From: Streptomyces longwoodensis
GTDB taxonomy: Bacteria; Actinomycetota; Actinomycetes; Streptomycetales; Streptomycetaceae
NCBI RefSeq assembly: GCF_001514125.1
Contig: NZ_KQ948558.1
Span: 266,708 to 330,707 of the forward strand
Direction of reading: 5' to 3'
Length of the DNA: 64,000 bases
Part shown: positions 59,345 through 64,000 of the stretch, piece by piece
Layout of the letters: every line of letters begins with the position of its first letter
Position numbering within the stretch: position 1 is the first letter of the stretch
The notes under the pieces: generated by a model
What the model was told of the DNA's origin: nothing
Seen by the model: only the letters and a program-made list of their open reading frames with translations
Database searches by the model: none
Program-made: the position numbers and the translations under genes

Positions 59345-62300
59345 CTACGGCTCCTCGTCCGCCTCCCGGCACCCCAGCGCGCGGAACAGGCGCAGGGCCT
59401 CCTCGCGCAGCGCGCGGCCGGTGCGGGTCGCGCCCCGGCGCAGTTCCGCGGTGCCCAGGTCGCGCAGGGTGCGGGCGCGCCACTGCGGCAGCTCCAGCTC
59501 TTCCCACAGGCCGAGCGCCCGGCGCAGGTCGTCGATCGCGGACTCCTCGTCCCGGACGGCCAGGTGCCACTCCCCGCGGGTGCGCAGCACCAGGGCCTCA
59601 CCGAACAGGTCCCGGCGCTCCCGGGTCACCTCCAGGCAGCGGTCGAGGCGGGCGCGCGCCGGCGCCGTACGGCCCTGCCGCAGCTCCACCTTGGCGAGCG
59701 CCTGGTCGGCGTACACGACCCCGAAGGCGTCGTCGGTCTCCTCGAACAGGTCCCGCGCCTGCCGCAGCACCGATTCCGCGGCCGGCAGGTCGCCGCGCGC
59801 CCGGTGGCACAGGCCCAGCCCGCGCAGGGTGAGCGCCTCGCCGTGCCGGTCACCGGCGGCCACGTACAGCCGGTGGGCGCGGGCCAGGGTGTCCCACGCC
59901 GCCTGGTGGCGCCCCTGGTCCCGGTACACGCTCCCGACCCCGTACAGCACGTACGCCGTCGCGGCGGCGTCCTCCGGCTCCCGGTACAGGGCGAGGGCGG
60001 ACTCCAGCAGGGTCAGGGCCTCGTCGAAGGAGGCCTGCTCACGGCGGGCGGACCCCATCCCGGCCAGCGCCTGCGCCCGGCCCAGGCGTACGTCCCGCTC
60101 CTCGAACAGCCGCAGCGCCGCGGCGAAGAAGGCGTGGGCCTCGTCGAACCGGTCCTGTTCCAACCGGAGTTGGCCGAGCCCGTGGAGCAGCCACGCCTCC
60201 CCCTCCACGTCGCCGCCGCGGCGGACCGCGGCCAGGGCCACCTCGTGGGAGCGGGACCAGGCCTCGAACTCGTTGTAGAGCGCGGCCGAGGCGGCCATGA
60301 GGGCGGCGGCCAGTTCCCGGGCGGCCTCGAACAGTCCGTGCTCCGCGCAGTGGGTCACCGCGGCGAGCAGGCAGCCCTGTTCGGCGGCGAACCAGGCGGT
60401 CGGCTCGTCCTCCAGCGCGCGGGGCCCGTCGGCGCCGGTGGCCGGCAGCAGGCGGGACGCACCGCCGGGGCCCCGGGCGGCGGCGGTGCGGGCCATCGCG
60501 CGCCAGCGGTCCACCAGCCGCAGTATCGCCGCGTGCCGCTCGTCGCGGTCCTCGTCCGCGAGGCCGCGCTCACGGGCGTATTCGCGGGCGAGGTCGTGGA
60601 TGCGGTAGCGGGTTCGGCCGGTCTCGTCGGTGCGCACGACCTCGAGGAAGTGGTAGTCGACCAGTCGTTCCACGGTCTCCTCCGCCTCCTCGGGGGTGAC
60701 GTCGAGGAGCGGGGCGGCCACCCGGGCGGCGAAGTCGGGCAGGTCCATCAGGGCCAGGCGCCGCAGGGCGCACTGTTCCTGCGCGCCGAGGTCCGCGTAG
60801 CCGAGCCGCAGGCTGGCCCGCACCTCCAGGTCGCCGGCCTGGAGTTCGTCGAGCCGACGGCGCTCGTCGCGCAGCCGTGCGGCCAGGCGCGAGGGGGTCC
60901 AGTGGGGGCGGGCGGCGAGGCGGGCGCCGGCGATGCGGACGGCGAGCGGGAGCCGTCCGCACAGGGTGACGATCTCGGCGGCCTGGGCGGGCTCGCCGGT
61001 GGGGCGGGCCGGCCCGGCCACCCGCGCCAGCAGGTCGAGCGCCTCGGTGGGGGACGGGACGCCCAGGTCGAGGTGGGCGGCGCCCTCCAGCGCGACGAGC
61101 CGGCGGCGGCTGGTGACCAGGGCCGCCGAGCCGCCGCCGGGGGGCAGCAGGGGGCGCAGCAGGGCCTCGTTGACAGCGTTATCAAGGATCAGCAGGACCC
61201 GGCGGCGGGCGATGTGGGTGCGGTAGAGGCCGAGCAGGTCCTCCTCGTCGCGGGGCGACGGGTCGGGGTCCACGCCGAGGGCGCGCAGCAGCCGGGCGAG
61301 GGCGTCGGCGGTGCGCACCGGGGCGGAGTCGGCGGCGCGCAGGTCCACGAAGAGCCGGCCGTCGGGGAACAAGCCGGCGGTGCGGTGGGCGACGTGGACG
61401 GCGAGCGCGGTCTTGCCGGTGCCGGAGCGGCCGGAGATCACGCCGACGGGCGGCGCCGTGCGTCGCGGGTCGCGGACCTCCCCCAGCAGGCCGGTGGCCC
61501 AGTCGATCTGCTCGGCGCGTCCGACGAAGTCGGCCACGTCGGGCGGGAGGTGGGAGGGTGCGGGAGGGTGGGTGCTCAGGTCCGGCGGGTGCTCGGTCGC
61601 CCTGCGCGGCGAGGGCAGCAGCGGGACGGCGCCGCCGGCCGGCCCGGCGGCGGGCCCCCGGGGCCGGTCCCTGGGTCCGGCGGCGGAGCGCGGCGCGGAG
61701 GGTGGGCCGCCGGGGGTGCCGAGCACGGCGGTGTCGGACCGCAGCAGGGCCAGGTGCAGGGCGCGCAGTTCGGGTCCCGGGTCGACGCCGAGTTCCGTCC
61801 GCAGCAGCCGGCGGCCTTCTTCGTAGCACCGCAGGGCCTCGGCGACCCGGCCGGTGCGGAAAAGCGCGGTCATCAGCTGTCCGCGCGGGCGTTCGCGCAG
61901 GGGGTGGGCGGCGACGTGGGCGAGGAGTTCGGCGACGAGGTCCGCGCGGCGGTCCAGGTCGAGTTCCGCGGCGAAGCGGAACTCCTGCGCTTCCAGGCGC
62001 AGTTCGGCGAGGCGTAGCGCCTCGACCCGGGCGAAGGACTGGCCGAGGCCCTCCAGGGCGCCGCGTCCGCGCCACAGGCCGAGCGCCGTGTCGAGGACGG
62101 TCACGGCGTCCTCGGCGCGTCCGGCGCGCACCGCGTCGCGCCCGGCCGTGAACGCCTCCTCGAAGCGGCGGACGTCGACGGCCGACGGGGGCAGGTCCGC
62201 GACGTAGCCCGGGGAGCGGGTGCGGACCAGGTGCTCGGCCTCGGTGCCCGCGAGGGCGCGGCGCAGCCCGGACACGTGCGAGGCGACGAGTGCGCGGGCG

Positions 62301-62470
62301 GTGGCCGGGGGGTCCTCCTCCCACACCAGGTCCACCAAGCGGTCCACGGACAGCACTTCCCCGAGGTGCACCACGAGGGCCGCGAGGATCGCCGTAGGCC
62401 GGGCGCCGTTCAGCGGGAGGCGGCGGCCCGCGCTCGACACCTCGACCGGTCCCAGAAGGCGAACGTCCAC
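59345..62470 (-). CDS. SARP/AfsR-family regulator with NB-ARC and TPR domains
   Basis: 1041 residues from GTG 62470 (GGGGGA upstream). N-terminal winged helix (about 1-90: VRLLGPVEVSSAGRRLPLNG, ILAALVVHLGEVLSVDRLVD), bacterial transcription-activation domain (about 95-245), a Pro-rich linker, and an NB-ARC ATPase (about 330-600) with P-loop GRSGTGKTAL, Walker-B VLLILDNAV and a GLPLA-like GRLPLAVRIAG. The C-terminal ~330 residues are TPR repeats. Close in layout to AfsR (about 993 residues). It probably activates secondary-metabolism or developmental genes in response to ATP binding and partner signals. No target cluster in the window. Confidence 0.9.
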   Translation of the reverse strand: MDVRLLGPVEVSSAGRRLPLNGARPTAILAALVVHLGEVLSVDRLVDLVWEEDPPATARALVASHVSGLRRALAGTEAEHLVRTRSPGYVADLPPSAVDVRRFEEAFTAGRDAVRAGRAEDAVTVLDTALGLWRGRGALEGLGQSFARVEALRLAELRLEAQEFRFAAELDLDRRADLVAELLAHVAAHPLRERPRGQLMTALFRTGRVAEALRCYEEGRRLLRTELGVDPGPELRALHLALLRSDTAVLGTPGGPPSAPRSAAGPRDRPRGPAAGPAGGAVPLLPSPRRATEHPPDLSTHPPAPSHLPPDVADFVGRAEQIDWATGLLGEVRDPRRTAPPVGVISGRSGTGKTALAVHVAHRTAGLFPDGRLFVDLRAADSAPVRTADALARLLRALGVDPDPSPRDEEDLLGLYRTHIARRRVLLILDNAVNEALLRPLLPPGGGSAALVTSRRRLVALEGAAHLDLGVPSPTEALDLLARVAGPARPTGEPAQAAEIVTLCGRLPLAVRIAGARLAARPHWTPSRLAARLRDERRRLDELQAGDLEVRASLRLGYADLGAQEQCALRRLALMDLPDFAARVAAPLLDVTPEEAEETVERLVDYHFLEVVRTDETGRTRYRIHDLAREYARERGLADEDRDERHAAILRLVDRWRAMARTAAARGPGGASRLLPATGADGPRALEDEPTAWFAAEQGCLLAAVTHCAEHGLFEAARELAAALMAASAALYNEFEAWSRSHEVALAAVRRGGDVEGEAWLLHGLGQLRLEQDRFDEAHAFFAAALRLFEERDVRLGRAQALAGMGSARREQASFDEALTLLESALALYREPEDAAATAYVLYGVGSVYRDQGRHQAAWDTLARAHRLYVAAGDRHGEALTLRGLGLCHRARGDLPAAESVLRQARDLFEETDDAFGVVYADQALAKVELRQGRTAPARARLDRCLEVTRERRDLFGEALVLRTRGEWHLAVRDEESAIDDLRRALGLWEELELPQWRARTLRDLGTAELRRGATRTGRALREEALRLFRALGCREADEEP

Positions 62471-62806
62471 CGTGTCCCCCGCATGTCGCGTTGCCGCACG
62501 TCGGGGCCACCATACCGGCGGCCACGGACCGGCAGGCCCGGCTCCGGGCCGCCCTTCCGCACGGCGGTCCGGTGGGCGTGGCGGGGTGGCCGGAATGCGT
62601 CGGGCGTCCGGTGCGCGATCCGCCGATCGACGCAGCGGGCGCACGCCTCCCGCCCCCGGGACGGGGCGTGGCGGGTCGCCGTATGAGCGGGGTGCGCACG
62701 ACGTCGCCGGGAGCCGTCACCCGGTCGAGCGGCGGGAAGAATGGCGTGAAAGCCCGTCACCGGGGAGGGTGAACGGCCCTTTCCCCCGGCAGGCGCCCGT
62801 CCTGCA

Positions 62807-62822
62807 GGACGGACGGGTCGCG
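62807..62822. promoter_or_regulatory. 16-bp perfect palindrome in the SARP/VanX intergenic gap
   Basis: CCGTCCTGCAGGACGG, 53-68 bases before the VanX-like gene. The surrounding 404-base gap (62471-62874) holds no gene; two more CTGCAG(G) copies follow within 60 bases. Possible operator. Confidence 0.4.
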
Positions 62823-62874
62823 CCTGCAGAGGATCTGCGGCGTTCCTGCAGGAGCCCGGTCCACGCTGTCGAGG

Positions 62875-63534
62875 GTGACGGACATCATCCTGCTCTCGGA
62901 CCACCGGGTGGCCGCGACCCGGGTCGCCGACAACGGCGAGCCCCTGGTCGACACCCGACGCACCGCCGCCCTGCGCGTCGACACGCGCAAGGCGGACGAG
63001 GACGGGTCGTACGCCCACGTCCGCGCGGACGTCCTCAGGCGGTTGCTGGTCGCCCAGGGCGCGCTGCCGCCGGGCCTGCGCCTGCTGCTCGTGGAGGGCT
63101 TCCGCCCGCCCGGCCTCCAGCGCCGCTACTTCGAGGAGTACTCGGCCACCCTGCGCGCGGCGGATCCGGCCGCGTCGCCCGCCCGGGTCCGGGAGCTGGC
63201 CAGCGCCTACATCTCACCGCCGGAGGTCGCCCCGCACGTCAGCGGCGGCGCGGTGGACCTGACGCTGTGCGCCGAGGACGGCACGGAACTGCCGCTCGGC
63301 ACCGAGGTCAACGCCACGCCCGAGGAGAGCGCGGGCGCCTGCCGCACCGCCGCGGACACCGTCGGCGCGGTGGCCAGGGCCCACCGGGCGGTGCTGGGCC
63401 GGGCGATGACGGCGGCGGGTTTCGTCAACTACCCGACCGAGTGGTGGCACTGGTCCTACGGAGACCGGTACTGGGCGCTGCTGTCCGGCGCACCCGCGGC
63501 CCCCTACGGGCCCACCGAACGCTCCCGGACGTGA
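62875..63534 (+). CDS. VanX-like D-Ala-D-Ala dipeptidase (M15D)
   Basis: 219 residues from GTG 62875. LLVEGFRPPGLQRRYF near 71-86 provides the active-site Arg. PHVSGGAVDLTL carries zinc ligands His121 and Asp128. YPTEWWHWSYG carries catalytic Glu189 and zinc ligand His192. Complete M15 site, cytoplasmic (no signal). VanX hydrolyses D-Ala-D-Ala in vancomycin resistance; stand-alone homologues such as DdpX recycle dipeptide from the wall. No vanHA or vanRS genes are adjacent, so recycling or starvation use is more likely than resistance. The start lies very close to GAGG, so initiation may be weak. Confidence 0.85.
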   Translation: MTDIILLSDHRVAATRVADNGEPLVDTRRTAALRVDTRKADEDGSYAHVRADVLRRLLVAQGALPPGLRLLLVEGFRPPGLQRRYFEEYSATLRAADPAASPARVRELASAYISPPEVAPHVSGGAVDLTLCAEDGTELPLGTEVNATPEESAGACRTAADTVGAVARAHRAVLGRAMTAAGFVNYPTEWWHWSYGDRYWALLSGAPAAPYGPTERSRT

Positions 63535-63640
63535 CGCCGGGAGGAACCACACGGCGGGTGCGTCCGGCAACGGGCGGTCCCGCCACGACGAGTCGCCGGC
63601 GCGACCACGCCGCGCGACGGAGCAACGGGGGAAACACACC

Positions 63641-63800
63641 GTGGAGAGCACCTGCGCCACGGCGACCACGACCACGTCGCCGACGATCGAACCCACCTTC
63701 CCGACCGGCGGACCCGTACGGGTCGACGGGGCAGCGCCGACCGGTCGGAGCGCGCCGACGGACACCGGCCCGTCGGGCGGCACGGGCACGACGACCGGCC
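63641..63800 (+). pseudogene. Possible gene start interrupted by the MITE
   Basis: GTG 63641 with GGGGGAAA upstream opens about 53 codons with G/C-rich third positions and a Thr/Pro/Gly-rich product (CATATTTTSPTIEPTFPTGG) up to the element at 63801. Beyond it the frame runs through the MITE. It may be the 5' end of a disrupted gene whose remainder lies outside the window, or chance coding. Confidence 0.3.
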
Positions 63801-63999
63801 CTAGGCCGTGTCCGCAAAGTCCCTCCCCCAGAGGGGGGACCCCCAGCCCTGCGACGCCCGGCACGCACTCTCGCCGCACCGGGCGAACACCCGAGTACAG
63901 CCAGTACGCGGGCGTCCGCCCGGCACGCCGAGAGCACGCACCGGACGCCGCAGGGCCCGCCCTCCGGGCGGACGACGGGACTTTGCGGACACGACCTAG
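63801..63999. mobile_element. MITE-like element with 23-bp terminal inverted repeats
   Basis: CTAGGCCGTGTCCGCAAAGT and the following CCC (63801-63823) recur inverted at 63977-63999 with one mismatch (GGCC versus GGTC). Both ends carry CTAG, a plausible target duplication. The 199-bp body encodes no transposase and contains internal hairpins (CCTCCCCC/GGGGGG and GCGGGCGTCCGCCCG). The termini resemble IS5-family ends seen in Streptomyces, so it is probably a non-autonomous relative mobilised in trans. I recall very similar repeats in many Streptomyces genomes. Confidence 0.75.
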
Positions 64000-64000
64000 C

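Noticed and set aside
62875..63534. Vancomycin-resistance island
   Set aside because: Only the VanX-like dipeptidase is present; no VanH, VanA-type ligase or VanRS.

Overview
The window reads as a chromosomal segment of a Streptomyces or a very close relative. Base composition is around 70% G+C, third codon positions are almost all G or C, GTG starts are common, and most starts have GGAGG-type ribosome sites. Streptomyces-typical families are present: a SARP/AfsR regulator, an ALF-repeat giant, a trypsin-FG-GAP protein, DUF5133, SpoIIE/GAF/PAS phosphatases, a PASTA-less Ser/Thr kinase, and one rare TTA leucine codon. I saw no rRNA, tRNA, CRISPR array, prophage or complete insertion sequence. 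There is one short MITE-like element at the right edge.

Layout. 1-2081: the 3' part of a cis-prenyltransferase, translationally coupled to an MpaB-type (DUF2236) oxygenase carrying EF-hands. 2153-6105: DUF3566 membrane protein, XRE-cupin regulator, PaiB-like flavin protein, B3/B4 protein, DUF899 protein. 6221-8545: a TetR-controlled cluster with one intact and one deleted SDR gene and two operator-like palindromes. 8668-13007: lipoprotein, an 11-residue-repeat protein followed by a gene that has lost its start codon, DUF5133, a VOC protein, a LexA paralogue with a self SOS box, a small membrane protein. 13240-22478: efflux pump, kinase, coiled-coil/winged-helix protein, thioesterase, an anti-sigma-type ATPase, GH16-like protein, small proteins, DMT transporter. 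22512-24538: a sigma factor fused to a zinc anti-sigma motif, a membrane helix and an extracytoplasmic CAP domain. 24689-31767: SDR, CBS-BON protein, DUF1801 protein and two divergent PAS-GAF-SpoIIE phosphatases. 31942-38860: spore-photoproduct-lyase-family radical SAM protein, cytochrome oxidase subunit I, Rieske-DUF2231 protein, CYP152-type P450, two STAS proteins. 38899-46439: P450 with a TTA codon, secreted amidase, Cys/His-rich membrane protein, catalase, STAS and ATPase genes. 46449-53434: ALF-repeat protein and secreted proteins. 53526-63534: MHS transporter, large-subunit catalase, SGNH hydrolase, cyclophilin, SARP regulator, VanX-like dipeptidase. 63801-63999: MITE.

How the genes fit together. 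The dominant theme is general stress and partner switching. There are two SpoIIE phosphatases, two stand-alone anti-sigma-type ATPases (plus one fused to a phosphatase), three STAS proteins, two catalases, and a DNA-repair radical SAM enzyme. Seven upstream regions carry a match to the Streptomyces sigma-B family promoter GNNT-N14-16-GGGTAC, at 14958, 19173, 31814, 37647, 38442, 44203 and 57575. These lie in front of the kinase, ATPase, photolyase-like, two STAS and two catalase genes, so much of the window may belong to one stress regulon. This is inference from motif position; no transcription data were available. The least conventional single genes are the sigma-CAP fusion, the EF-hand MpaB oxygenase coupled to a prenyltransferase, the 11-mer repeat protein and the ALF-repeat giant.
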